Assembly (NCBI RefSeq): GCF_028294535.1
Contig: NZ_JAQBIE010000001.1
Span: 186,001-250,000 of the forward strand
Source: Paracoccus onchidii
GTDB taxonomy: Bacteria; Pseudomonadota; Alphaproteobacteria; Rhodobacterales; Rhodobacteraceae
Length of the DNA: 64,000 nucleotides
Reading direction: 5' to 3'
Below the pieces are notes generated by a model. The model was not told the origin of the DNA. It searched no databases and saw nothing but the letters and a program-made list of their open reading frames with translations. Shown here one piece after another: positions 53,496 through 64,000 of this stretch. The first letter of the stretch is position 1; each line of letters opens with the position of its first letter. The translations under genes and the position numbers were made by a program.

Positions 53496-54737
53496 ATGGA
53501 CGGCGACATTCGCAACAATCAATATGATGACGGTTCGTCCGATGCCCTGACCGGCGAACAGCGCATTCGCAATTTCAACATCAATTTCGGCCCCCAGCAC
53601 CCGGCGGCCCATGGTGTGCTGCGCATGGTGCTGGAGCTGGATGGCGAAATCGTCGAGCGTTGCGATCCCCATATCGGCCTGCTGCATCGCGGCACTGAAA
53701 AGCTGATGGAAAGCCGCACCTATCTGCAGAACCTGCCTTATTTCGATCGGCTCGATTATGTGGCGCCGATGAATCAGGAACATGCATGGTGCCTCGCCAT
53801 CGAGCGCCTGACCGGGACTGAGGTGCCGCGCCGGGCCAGCCTGATCCGGGTGCTCTATTCCGAGATTGGCCGGGTTCTGAACCATCTGCTGAACGTCACC
53901 ACACAGGCCATGGATGTCGGGGCCCTGACGCCCCCGCTCTGGGGTTTTGAAGAACGCGAAAAGCTGATGGTGTTCTATGAACGCGCCTGCGGCGCTCGCC
54001 TCCATAGTGCTTATTTCCGGCCCGGTGGCGTGCATCAGGATCTGCCGCCCGAACTGATCGACGACATCGAAGCATGGTGTGATCCGTTCCTGAAGGTGCT
54101 GGACGATATCGATGGTCTTCTGACCGAGAACCGTATCTTCAAACAGCGCAATGCCGATATCGGCATCGTGACCGAGCAGGATATCCTTGATTGGGGTTAT
54201 TCGGGTGTCATGGTTCGCGGCTCCGGGCTTGCCTGGGATCTGCGCCGCAGCCAGCCCTATGAATGCTATGACGAGTTCGATTTCCAGATTCCCGTCGGCA
54301 AGAATGGCGATTGTTATGACCGCTATCTGTGCCGCATGGAGGAAATGCGCCAGTCGGTCAGCATCATGCGTCAGGCGATTACCAAGCTGCGCGAACCGAA
54401 TGGGCAGGGCGACATTCTGGCGCGCGGCAAGCTGACTCCGCCCAAGCGTGGGGACATGAAGCGCGACATGGAAAGCCTGATCCACCATTTCAAGCTGTAT
54501 ACCGAAGGTTTCCATGTTCCGGCAGGCGAGGTCTATGCCGCGGTCGAGGCCCCAAAGGGCGAGTTCGGCGTTTATCTGGTCAGCGACGGAACGAACAAGC
54601 CCTATCGCTCGAAGATCCGCGCGCCGGGTTATCTGCATCTGCAATCCATCGACTGGATGTCCAGGGGGCATATGCTGGCTGATGTGTCCGCCATAATCGG
54701 AACAATGGACATTGTGTTCGGCGAGGTGGACCGCTGA
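53496..54737 (+). CDS. nuoD: NADH-quinone oxidoreductase subunit D
   Basis: The 413-residue 49-kDa-type subunit is related to [NiFe] hydrogenase large subunits but lacks the metal-binding Cys. It forms the quinone pocket with NuoB. Motifs: [51 protein letters not shown] and the C-terminal [15 protein letters not shown] stands 7 nt before ATG 53496 but only 4 nt before ATG 53493, so the second is preferred; the resulting MDGDIRNN start agrees with Paracoccus Nqo4 as I recall it. The stop overlaps the next gene by one base. Confidence 0.97.
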   Translation: MDGDIRNNQYDDGSSDALTGEQRIRNFNINFGPQHPAAHGVLRMVLELDGEIVERCDPHIGLLHRGTEKLMESRTYLQNLPYFDRLDYVAPMNQEHAWCLAIERLTGTEVPRRASLIRVLYSEIGRVLNHLLNVTTQAMDVGALTPPLWGFEEREKLMVFYERACGARLHSAYFRPGGVHQDLPPELIDDIEAWCDPFLKVLDDIDGLLTENRIFKQRNADIGIVTEQDILDWGYSGVMVRGSGLAWDLRRSQPYECYDEFDFQIPVGKNGDCYDRYLCRMEEMRQSVSIMRQAITKLREPNGQGDILARGKLTPPKRGDMKRDMESLIHHFKLYTEGFHVPAGEVYAAVEAPKGEFGVYLVSDGTNKPYRSKIRAPGYLHLQSIDWMSRGHMLADVSAIIGTMDIVFGEVDR

Positions 54738-55087
54738 TGCTGCATGATCTGGTCCAGATTGTCGGCTGGCTGGTTGCCATCTGTCTTGGGGTGGTCACGT
54801 TGCTGCTGGCGTTCAACCGTCAAACCGGCCTCCGCCTGATCCAGCATCGGGTTGAAATGCTGCCGCAGGCGATGTTGGTGCGCTATGGTGCGCTGACATT
54901 GCTGGCCGTGATTGGTTCATGGCTTGGAACGCCGGTTTTCCTGTTCGCTGTCTTGATTGCGTTCTCCGCGATCGGGTTCGGCGATGCCTTCATATACCGT
55001 CGGGCGGATCTTCCGTTCCGGCTTCACCTGGTCGTTGGCGGGGTTGCGTTGTTCGGCGCCCTGCTTGCATTGATCGCGAATAGCTGA
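54737..55087 (+). CDS. Small membrane protein in the nuo operon, unknown function
   Basis: A 116-residue protein with three or four hydrophobic helices ([74 protein letters not shown]). It starts at ATG 54737 overlapping the nuoD stop (TGATG) and ends 7 bp before nuoE, so it is fully embedded in the operon. I recognise no family. It could be a membrane partner or assembly factor of complex I. Confidence 0.75.
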   Translation: MLHDLVQIVGWLVAICLGVVTLLLAFNRQTGLRLIQHRVEMLPQAMLVRYGALTLLAVIGSWLGTPVFLFAVLIAFSAIGFGDAFIYRRADLPFRLHLVVGGVALFGALLALIANS

Positions 55088-55094
55088 GGTCGTC

Positions 55095-56300
55095 ATGCTG
55101 CGCCGCCTTTCCCCCGTCCAGCCCGACAGTTTCGAATTCACGCCCGCCAATCTGGAATGGGCCAGGGCGCAGATGACCAAATACCCCGAAGGTCGCCAGC
55201 AATCCGCCATCATTCCGGTGTTGTGGCGGGCGCAGGAACAAGAGGGCTGGCTGTCGCGCCCCGCGATCGAATATTGCGCTGATCTTCTTGGCATGGCCCA
55301 TATTCGCGCCCTTGAGGTCGCGACATTTTACTTTATGTTCCAGCTTCAACCTGTTGGTAGCGTTGCAAATATTCAGATTTGTGGCACCACAAGCTGCATG
55401 ATTTGCGGGGCCGAAGAACTGGTCGAACTGTGTAAACGCAAGATCGCGGCGACACCGCATACCGTTTCCGCCGACGGCAAGTTCAGCTGGGAAGAGGTGG
55501 AATGTCTCGGGGCCTGCGCAAATGCGCCGATGGCGCAGATCGGCAAGGATTACTACGAAGATCTGACGCCCGCGAAGCTGGAAAAACTGATCGACGCCAT
55601 GTCGGACGGCAAGGTTCCGCTGCCCGGACCACAGAACGGGCGTTTTGCGTCCGAACCTGCCTCGGGTCTGACCAGCCTCAGGGATCTGCAGGGTGAAGCT
55701 GACGATTTGAACGCCAGCGCGTCCCTGGCGCGCCAACATGGCGAGACGCTCAAGCGGATCGATGGCACCGAAGCTCCGATCCTGACCAAGTGGCTTCCCA
55801 AGGATCGTCCTGATCAGGCTGTTGATCAGAAAACCGGTCAGAACGAGACAACCAAGGATGAACCGCGCCCCGCAAAGGGCAAGCCGGTTGACGCGACCGG
55901 GGTCACCAACCAGGAGGCACGCGCCGATACCGCCGGGCGTCCTGCGGCGACCGCAAAAGATGCCGACGGGCATAACGCTGCCGCAGGTCAGACCGGTGAT
56001 GTCGGCCGCCGTCCCGAGGGGCTCGATGCCCCGAGGGGGGGCTCTGCCGATGATCTCAAGATGATCAAGGGCGTCGGTCCCAAGCTCGAAGAGCTGCTGC
56101 ACAGCCTCGGCTTTTTCCATTTTGACCAGATTGCGGCGTGGGGCAAGGAAGAGCTTGCCTGGGTCGATGCGAATCTGGAAGGTTTCAAGGGACGGGCATC
56201 GCGGGACGAATGGGTGCTTCAGGCAAAAACACTGGCTGCGGGTGGTGAAACCGAATTTTCCCGACGAGCAGACGCCGATGGCCGTTACGATGAGGAGTAG
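55095..56300 (+). CDS. nuoE: NADH-quinone oxidoreductase subunit E with C-terminal helix-hairpin-helix extension
   Basis: A 401-residue protein. Residues 1-175 are the 24-kDa subunit: thioredoxin-like fold with [2Fe-2S] ligands Cys 96, 101, 137 and 141 (ICGTTSC; ECLGAC), cluster N1a near the flavin. Residues 176-315 form a polar linker rich in Lys, Asp, Ala and Thr. Residues 318-391 are a helix-hairpin-helix domain ([20 protein letters not shown] to [12 protein letters not shown]). The remembered Paracoccus denitrificans Nqo2 is only about 240 residues; R. capsulatus NuoE is recalled to have an extension. The same domain recurs in the next gene. Confidence 0.95.
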   Translation: MLRRLSPVQPDSFEFTPANLEWARAQMTKYPEGRQQSAIIPVLWRAQEQEGWLSRPAIEYCADLLGMAHIRALEVATFYFMFQLQPVGSVANIQICGTTSCMICGAEELVELCKRKIAATPHTVSADGKFSWEEVECLGACANAPMAQIGKDYYEDLTPAKLEKLIDAMSDGKVPLPGPQNGRFASEPASGLTSLRDLQGEADDLNASASLARQHGETLKRIDGTEAPILTKWLPKDRPDQAVDQKTGQNETTKDEPRPAKGKPVDATGVTNQEARADTAGRPAATAKDADGHNAAAGQTGDVGRRPEGLDAPRGGSADDLKMIKGVGPKLEELLHSLGFFHFDQIAAWGKEELAWVDANLEGFKGRASRDEWVLQAKTLAAGGETEFSRRADADGRYDEE

Positions 56301-56332
56301 GACCACCGAAGCCTAGGATGGGATAGCGCAAG

Positions 56333-56929
56333 ATGACGACCAAGGATCATACCACAACCTGCTGGGCTGCCGGCATCGTGCTTGGATTGCTGGTTTGGAT
56401 CATGACTGCATGGCCAGGCGATCTGAACTGGTTTGAAGGTTTGGTTCTTGGTGTGGTGTCGGGCGTTGTCTTTGCCGCTTTTCTGGTTTGGCTGCTATGT
56501 CGCGGCGAACCCGCAATGGATAGTGCGGATTGGCATCCCGTCCAGCATCGCAGCAGCTTTGAGGAAGATGTTCAGCTGCAGCCGCGCGGTGTCCAGAGCC
56601 AAGCGGCTTCAGTGTTTCTGGGCGATAGCGCCCCGGCTTTGGAACAGAAGGACGCGGATACGGGCACGGCTCCGGTCGCAACGGTTGATGATCTGAAGGA
56701 AATCAAGGGAATTGGCCCTAAACTGGAAGAAATGTTAAACGATCACGGCATCACCAGTTTCGCGCAGATCGCGACTTGGGATGATGAGCGGATCGATCAT
56801 TTCGCCGAACTGATCGGGCGCATGGGATCGCGGATTCGCAGCGATGACTGGGTGTCCCAGGCCAGAACCCTTGCCGCGGGCGGCACGACGGAATTTTCCA
56901 AGCGGGTCGAAGAGGGCGAGGTCAATTGA
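56333..56929 (+). CDS. Membrane-anchored helix-hairpin-helix protein, paralogous to the NuoE C-terminus
   Basis: A 198-residue protein with two N-terminal helices (CWAAGIVLGLLVWIMTAWP; GLVLGVVSGVVFAAFLVWLL), a polar linker and a helix-hairpin-helix domain at 118-191 (DDLKEIKGIGPKLEEMLNDH to LAAGGTTEFSKR). That domain aligns without gaps to residues 319-391 of the upstream NuoE, 38 of 73 positions being identical by eye. It may tether or scaffold the peripheral arm at the membrane; function is unproven. Its stop overlaps the next gene by one base. Confidence 0.85.
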   Translation: MTTKDHTTTCWAAGIVLGLLVWIMTAWPGDLNWFEGLVLGVVSGVVFAAFLVWLLCRGEPAMDSADWHPVQHRSSFEEDVQLQPRGVQSQAASVFLGDSAPALEQKDADTGTAPVATVDDLKEIKGIGPKLEEMLNDHGITSFAQIATWDDERIDHFAELIGRMGSRIRSDDWVSQARTLAAGGTTEFSKRVEEGEVN

Positions 56930-57144
56930 TGGCCGGACCGACGGATCGCGACTCGGTGCAAATGAGGCTGGCGGCGATCGTGATCGCCGTAACAATGCTG
57001 CTCTGGCTGGCTGTGCAATGGCTGGGCGGGCAATATGGATGGGCGGCGAAATGGGCTTTTCTGGCTGATCTTGCCGCGATTGGTGCTTTTGTCTGGTCGC
57101 TGTTGGTGACCTGGCGTATCTGGCGTCGCAGAAACGATGCGTAA
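56929..57144 (+). CDS. DUF5337 family small membrane protein
   Basis: A 71-residue protein with two helices (AAIVIAVTMLLWLAVQWLG; FLADLAAIGAFVWSLLVTW) and a basic C-terminus (RIWRRRNDA). It matches the DUF5337 group, which I recall from rhodobacterial nuo operons; no function is known. ATG 56929 overlaps the preceding stop (TGATG) and follows GAGGGCGAGG. It ends 28 bp before nuoF. Confidence 0.75.
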   Translation: MAGPTDRDSVQMRLAAIVIAVTMLLWLAVQWLGGQYGWAAKWAFLADLAAIGAFVWSLLVTWRIWRRRNDA

Positions 57145-57172
57145 CGCCCGGACGATGAGGATTGATAGTTAG

Positions 57173-58468
<1,296 letters not shown>

Positions 58469-58571
58469 CAGGTTGGGCGGATATCGTTCACACCCCGCGC
58501 ACGGGGTCGTGTCGGGCCGCGAAGGCTCTGGGCTGCTATGGATTGATCCATGGTAGAACGGAGGTTTTCCT

Positions 58572-58991
58572 ATGACCGGATTCATGCACCGCACATGTAT
58601 CGCCCTTGTCCTGGCGGTTGTTGCCGCCGGGCTCTCGCCGGCACAGGCGCTGGAGCCGCTGAGCAACCAGTGCTATATCAATGACCGGTTGATTGCCGCA
58701 CGGATTGCCGATCGGATCCGGCGTGAATGCCCAAGCATCGATGCGCGTATGGTCTATGCCTTCATGCAGGCGCGCGAGCTGAAGAAATACGCGCGCAATC
58801 AAGGCTATAGCGAGGCGCAGATCGATGCGTTTCTCGACAGCAAGCCCGACAAGAAACGGATCTATGCCGCAGCGGATGATTATATGGCCCGCAATGGCGT
58901 GAAATCGGGCGATGCCGAGAGCTATTGCCGCCTCGGACGGGACGAAATCGCACGGAAGACGGTCACCGGATCGCTTCTGAGTGCCAAGTAA
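58572..58991 (+). CDS. Exported DUF5333 family protein in the nuo operon
   Basis: A 139-residue protein with a signal peptide ([19 protein letters not shown]) and a helical mature domain with two Cys ([21 protein letters not shown]) and [18 protein letters not shown]. It matches the DUF5333 group of Rhodobacterales. GGAGG lies 7 nt before the ATG. It sits between nuoF and nuoG, 103 bp after nuoF and 11 bp before nuoG. A periplasmic protein amid genes for the cytoplasmic arm is unexpected; function unknown. Confidence 0.78.
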   Translation: MTGFMHRTCIALVLAVVAAGLSPAQALEPLSNQCYINDRLIAARIADRIRRECPSIDARMVYAFMQARELKKYARNQGYSEAQIDAFLDSKPDKKRIYAAADDYMARNGVKSGDAESYCRLGRDEIARKTVTGSLLSAK

Positions 58992-59002
58992 GGAATGCAG
59001 TG

Positions 59003-61027
59003 ATGGCCGATTTGCGGACAATCAAGATTGATGGCAACGAGATCGATGTCGATCCCAATCTGACCTTGATCCAGGCCTGCGAGCAGGCCGGGATCGAAAT
59101 TCCGCGTTTCTGCTATCATGAACGCCTGTCGATTGCGGGCAATTGCCGGATGTGTCTGGTCGAGGTCGTGGGCGGCCCGCCCAAACCCGCCGCGTCCTGT
59201 GCCATGCAGGTCAAGGATCTGCGCCCCGGACCCGAAGGTGCCCCACCCGAGGTCCGCACCAACAGCCCGATGGTCAAGAAGGCCCGCGAGGGCGTGATGG
59301 AATTCCTGCTGATCAACCACCCGCTGGACTGCCCGATCTGCGATCAGGGCGGTGAATGCGACCTGCAGGATCAGGCCATGGCTTATGGCGTGGATTTCAG
59401 CCGCTATCGCGAACCCAAGCGCGCCTCGGACGAGTTGAACCTTGGTCCGCTGGTCGAAACCCATATGACGCGCTGCATCAGCTGCACCCGCTGCGTGCGT
59501 TTCACCACCGAGGTCGCGGGCATCAGCCAGATGGGCCAGACCGGCCGTGGCGAGGACAGCGAGATTACCAGCTATCTGAACGAGACGCTGGCCTCGAACC
59601 TGCAGGGCAACATTATCGACCTGTGCCCGGTCGGTGCGCTGGTCAGCAAGCCCTATGCCTTTACCGCCCGTCCGTGGGAATTGACCAAGACCGAGACCAT
59701 CGACGTGATGGACGCGCTTGGCAGCAATATCCGCGTGGACACCAAGGGCCGCGAAGTCATGCGCATCATGCCGCGCAACCATGACGGCGTGAACGAGGAA
59801 TGGATCAGCGACAAGACCCGCTTCGTCTGGGACGGCCTGCGCCGTCAGCGTCTGGACAAACCCTATATTCGCGAAAACGGCAAGCTGCGCCCCGCCACCT
59901 GGCCCGAGGCGCTGACCGCCGCGACCCGCGCAATGACCGGCAAGAAGGTTGCCGGTCTGATCGGTGATCTGGCCCCGGTCGAAGCTGCGTTCAGCCTGAA
60001 GACGTTGATCGAGGGCATGGATGGCAAGGTCGAATGCCGCACCGACAACGCGCGCCTGCCCATTGGTAATCGCAGCGCCTATGTCGGAACGGCTACGATC
60101 GAGGATATCGACAATGCCGCGATGATCCAGCTGATCGGCACCAACCCGCGCGAAGAAGCGCCGGTCCTGAACGCCCGGATTCGCAGCGCCTGGATCAATG
60201 GCGCACAGATCGGACTGGTCGGTGAGGTGGTCGATCTGACCTATGATTATGCGCATGTCGGAACGGACCGAGCTGCGCTGGAAGGTCTGTCCGATCGCAA
60301 GATCAGCGACGAGACGCGCGAAGCGCCCTCGCTTGTGATCGTGGGGCAGGGTGCCATCCGCGAAGCCGATGGCGAGGCGGTTCTGGCCCATGCGATGAAG
60401 CTGGCCGAGAACAGCAACTCCAAGTTGCTGATCCTGCACAGCGCCGCGTCGCGCGTGGGGGCCATGGATGTCGGCGCCGTGACGGACGGTGGCCTGACCG
60501 CCGCCATCGACGGGGCCGAGGTGATCTATAACCTTGGGGCCGACGAGGTCGAAATCGACGCCGGTGCCTTCGTGATCTATCAGGGCAGCCACGGTGATCG
60601 TGGCGCCCATCGCGCCGACATCATCCTGCCCGCTGCCTGCTATACCGAGGAAAACGGCCTGTTCGTGAATACCGAAGGCCGCCCGCAACTGGCCATGCGC
60701 GCCAATTTCGCACCGGGCGAGGCCAAGGAAAACTGGGCCATCCTGCGGGCGTTGTCCGCTGAACTGGGGCAGCAATTGCCCTGGGATAGCCTAGCGCAAC
60801 TGCGGACGGCGCTTGTACAGGCCGTGCCGCATTTGGCCAAGGTTGATCAGGTGCCCGAAAACGCCTGGCAGCCGCTGGTTGCAGCGGATCTTGGAAAAGC
60901 CGATTTTGTGAATCCGATCAAGGATTTCTACCTGACGAACCCGATCGCGCGCAGCTCTCCCCTGATGGCCGAGCTGTCGCGGATGGCCTTGGCACGCCGT
61001 TCGGTTTCGGCCGTAGCAGCGGAGTAA
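59003..61027 (+). CDS. nuoG: NADH-quinone oxidoreductase subunit G
   Basis: The 674-residue 75-kDa subunit carries the iron-sulfur chain from NuoE/F towards NuoB. N-terminal [2Fe-2S] ligands: [19 protein letters not shown] and a Cys in AASCAMQV; a [4Fe-4S] with His ligand in [20 protein letters not shown]; another [4Fe-4S] in [10 protein letters not shown] with CPVGAL. The rest is a molybdopterin-oxidoreductase-like domain without cofactor. ATG 59003 follows AAGGA; in-frame sequence upstream overlaps the DUF5333 gene and is not conserved. Confidence 0.97.
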   Translation: MADLRTIKIDGNEIDVDPNLTLIQACEQAGIEIPRFCYHERLSIAGNCRMCLVEVVGGPPKPAASCAMQVKDLRPGPEGAPPEVRTNSPMVKKAREGVMEFLLINHPLDCPICDQGGECDLQDQAMAYGVDFSRYREPKRASDELNLGPLVETHMTRCISCTRCVRFTTEVAGISQMGQTGRGEDSEITSYLNETLASNLQGNIIDLCPVGALVSKPYAFTARPWELTKTETIDVMDALGSNIRVDTKGREVMRIMPRNHDGVNEEWISDKTRFVWDGLRRQRLDKPYIRENGKLRPATWPEALTAATRAMTGKKVAGLIGDLAPVEAAFSLKTLIEGMDGKVECRTDNARLPIGNRSAYVGTATIEDIDNAAMIQLIGTNPREEAPVLNARIRSAWINGAQIGLVGEVVDLTYDYAHVGTDRAALEGLSDRKISDETREAPSLVIVGQGAIREADGEAVLAHAMKLAENSNSKLLILHSAASRVGAMDVGAVTDGGLTAAIDGAEVIYNLGADEVEIDAGAFVIYQGSHGDRGAHRADIILPAACYTEENGLFVNTEGRPQLAMRANFAPGEAKENWAILRALSAELGQQLPWDSLAQLRTALVQAVPHLAKVDQVPENAWQPLVAADLGKADFVNPIKDFYLTNPIARSSPLMAELSRMALARRSVSAVAAE

Positions 61028-61031
61028 GGAC

Positions 61032-61811
61032 ATGCAGCCAGCCCTTCGCCAGCCCCTGACAGTCGCCGCCGCGCTGGTCGCGTGCGGGCTGGTCTGGGGG
61101 TGTTCCGGGGACAATCGGGATGGTCGTCCGCCGGAAAAACCCGATCACGTTACTGCGCAGGTGGTGACCGATGGCAAGGTGGGAGGCAAGCCCGCGCTCA
61201 GCCGCGCGCGCATCTCGACGAAATCGGGTGAGATCCTGATCCTCGAAGAAGACGGCAGCGTCACGAAGATGGATCTCGACAGCGATGCCGGGCGCGATGC
61301 CTTCGACGTGACCGAGGCGGATCTTATGGCGTTGAACGCCAATCTCGATCTTGATTTCGGTGCCGGCCGGGGGGGATCGCTGCCAAGCTATCGCTCTGGG
61401 CGCAAGACGGCGCAGGAAAAGGCGCTGGAGGAATTTGCAAAGCGCACACAGCCTGCCTTGCCCGATTGGGATGAAAGCAGGATCGTCGAAGCCGAAGATT
61501 TCATCGGCAGCAAGGTGGCGACCCTCGGCGATGGTGACCGGGCCGATCTGGTCGAGGTCACGGCAAATCTGCGCGAAGGGGTGGACGCCGATATCGCGTT
61601 TTCGTATGCGACCTGTGCACTTGCCGGATGGGCAAAGGGCGAGGGCGCGAAATATGGGCGTCATATCCGCACGCTACAGCAGACACGTGACGGAAAATTG
61701 CTGATTGGCGCGGCCTTTACAATATCGGACAGCAAGCCCATGGGGCTGCGCGTCATGGAAACGAATGAGACCTTGCGCGAGTGCAAGGCACGCGGCATTC
61801 CCGCGGCGTAA
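61032..61811 (+). CDS. Putative lipoprotein in the nuo operon, unknown function
   Basis: A 259-residue protein with an N-terminal hydrophobic stretch and a good lipobox LVAC (Cys 18); WGC at 22-24 is a poorer alternative. The mature part has ISTKSGEILILEEDGSVTKM, an EADLMALNANLDLDFGAGRG segment and a C-terminal half with VDADIAFSYATCALAGWAKGEG. I recognise no family. It lies 4 bp after nuoG and 18 bp before nuoH, so it is co-transcribed with complex I. Confidence 0.72.
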   Translation: MQPALRQPLTVAAALVACGLVWGCSGDNRDGRPPEKPDHVTAQVVTDGKVGGKPALSRARISTKSGEILILEEDGSVTKMDLDSDAGRDAFDVTEADLMALNANLDLDFGAGRGGSLPSYRSGRKTAQEKALEEFAKRTQPALPDWDESRIVEAEDFIGSKVATLGDGDRADLVEVTANLREGVDADIAFSYATCALAGWAKGEGAKYGRHIRTLQQTRDGKLLIGAAFTISDSKPMGLRVMETNETLRECKARGIPAA

Positions 61812-61829
61812 GGAAGAGGAACAGGCGTC

Positions 61830-62861
61830 ATGGCTGATTTTTGGGCATCTTCCTGGGGCACTGCGTTGATCCTGCTTTTGCAGGGTCTTGCGCTGATCGC
61901 CTTCGTGATGCTGTCGCTGGTCTATATGGTCTATGGCGACCGCAAGATCTGGGCTGCGGTGCAGATGCGGCGCGGTCCCAATGTGGTTGGTCCCTGGGGG
62001 CTGTTCCAGACCTTCGCGGATGCGCTGAAATACATCGTCAAGGAAATCGTGGTTCCGGCGGGCGCGGACAAGTTCGTGTTCTTTCTGGCACCTTTCCTGT
62101 CGATGACGCTTGCGTTGACCGCGTTCGTTGCGATTCCCTTCGCGCCGGGCTGGGTCATGGCCAATATCAATGTTGGCGTGTTGTTCATCTTCGCGGTTTC
62201 CTCGCTTGAGGTATATGGCGTGATCATGGGCGGATGGGCGTCGAACTCGAAATATCCGTTTCTGGGATCGTTGCGCTCGGCGGCACAGATGATTTCCTAT
62301 GAGGTCAGCCTGGGCCTGATCATCGTTGGCATCATCATCTCGACCGGATCGATGAACCTGACCGCCATTGTCGAGGCGCAGCGCGGGGCAGGGCTGTTGT
62401 CCTGGTACTGGCTGCCGCATCTGCCGATGCTGGTGCTGTTCTTTGTCAGCGCGCTGGCCGAAACGAACCGCCCGCCCTTTGACCTTCCCGAAGCGGAATC
62501 GGAACTGGTCGCGGGCTTCATGGTCGAATATTCCTCGACGCCCTATCTGTTGTTCATGGCCGGCGAATACATCGCCATGTGGCTGATGTGCGCACTGATA
62601 AGCCTGCTGTTCTTCGGTGGCTGGCTGTCGCCGATCCCCGGCATCCCGGACGGTGCGCTGTGGATGTTCATCAAGATGGTGTTCTGGTTCTTCATGTTCG
62701 CCATGGTGAAGGCCATCGTGCCCCGCTATCGCTATGACCAATTGATGCGCATCGGCTGGAAAGTGTTTCTGCCCCTGTCGCTGGCCTGGGTGGTCGTCGT
62801 GGCGTTCCTTGCGAAATTCGAAGTCTTCGGGACCTTCTGGGCCCGTTGGGCAGGAGTATAA
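61830..62861 (+). CDS. nuoH: NADH-quinone oxidoreductase subunit H
   Basis: The 343-residue membrane subunit with eight or nine helices connects both arms and lines the quinone tunnel. Signatures: [67 protein letters not shown] and [12 protein letters not shown]. The conserved acidic and Arg residues of the quinone pathway are visible. nuoI follows after 3 bp. Confidence 0.97.
   Translation: MADFWASSWGTALILLLQGLALIAFVMLSLVYMVYGDRKIWAAVQMRRGPNVVGPWGLFQTFADALKYIVKEIVVPAGADKFVFFLAPFLSMTLALTAFVAIPFAPGWVMANINVGVLFIFAVSSLEVYGVIMGGWASNSKYPFLGSLRSAAQMISYEVSLGLIIVGIIISTGSMNLTAIVEAQRGAGLLSWYWLPHLPMLVLFFVSALAETNRPPFDLPEAESELVAGFMVEYSSTPYLLFMAGEYIAMWLMCALISLLFFGGWLSPIPGIPDGALWMFIKMVFWFFMFAMVKAIVPRYRYDQLMRIGWKVFLPLSLAWVVVVAFLAKFEVFGTFWARWAGV

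Positions 62862-64000
<1,139 letters not shown>

Noticed and set aside
58922..60775. 617-codon minus-strand open frame opposite nuoG
   Set aside because: nuoG cysteine motifs and length are intact on the other strand; the antisense frame arises from codon bias.

Overview
The window looks like one contiguous chromosomal segment of a high-GC alphaproteobacterium in the Rhodobacterales, most likely Paracoccus or a close relative. Four things point there: a complex I (nuo/nqo) operon interrupted by accessory reading frames, as in Paracoccus; the block dusB-ntrBC-ntrYX-trkAH-hfq-hflX; a fabA-fabB-fabI cluster; and regulatory sites of alphaproteobacterial type (GTTC-N7-GTTC SOS box, TGA-N9-TCA iron box, TTGCAC-N17 tRNA promoters). 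I saw no rRNA, prophage, insertion sequence, CRISPR array or toxin/defence island. This is mostly core genome.

Layout. 1-2.4 kb: end of pheT, tRNA-Gly(UCC), tadA and an rluB-type pseudouridine synthase with a long Arg/Gly-rich tail. 2.4-5.8 kb: metal uptake, with hemP under a likely Iron-Rhodo-box and a divergent znuA / zur-znuC-znuB zinc regulon around a Zur-like box. 6-12 kb: a small membrane protein, the yjbH-yjbF exopolysaccharide pair, a lipoprotein and serine dehydratase sdaA. 12.1-24.8 kb: dusB-ntrBC, ntrYX, a 604-bp structured gap, trkAH, hfq and hflX, covering nitrogen sensing, K+ uptake and post-transcriptional control. 24.8-34 kb, minus strand: a fructokinase, a zinc-ribbon/SPFH-GYF pair resembling the Bacillus YdjG/YdjI membrane-stress proteins but with no PspA, fabA-fabB-fabI with coupled hydrolase genes, and a glycosyltransferase-like gene with an Ala-rich coiled-coil partner. 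34-44 kb: infC (ATA start), dut, a ThiF/MoeB enzyme, an M3 peptidase, an SH3 protein, a 2-hydroxyacid dehydrogenase, an MFS transporter, panCB and a TetR regulator. 44-51 kb: tRNA-Gly(GCC), uvrA with an SOS box and pyc. 51.5-64 kb: nuoA-B-C-D-E-F-G-H-I-J (nuoJ cut by the window end), with eight accessory genes between the subunits.

The most interesting signals are: the complex I operon, where NuoE carries a C-terminal helix-hairpin-helix domain that recurs in a membrane-anchored protein encoded immediately downstream; an NtrC (and NtrX) without the sigma54-contacting GAFTGA motif; the PspA-less SPFH/zinc-ribbon module; the ATA start of infC; a hairpin covering the panC ribosome-binding site; and two gaps (19.4-20.0 kb and 43.9-44.15 kb) with RNA-like structure. 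All assignments come from reading the sequence and from remembered family knowledge. No database search or folding program was run.
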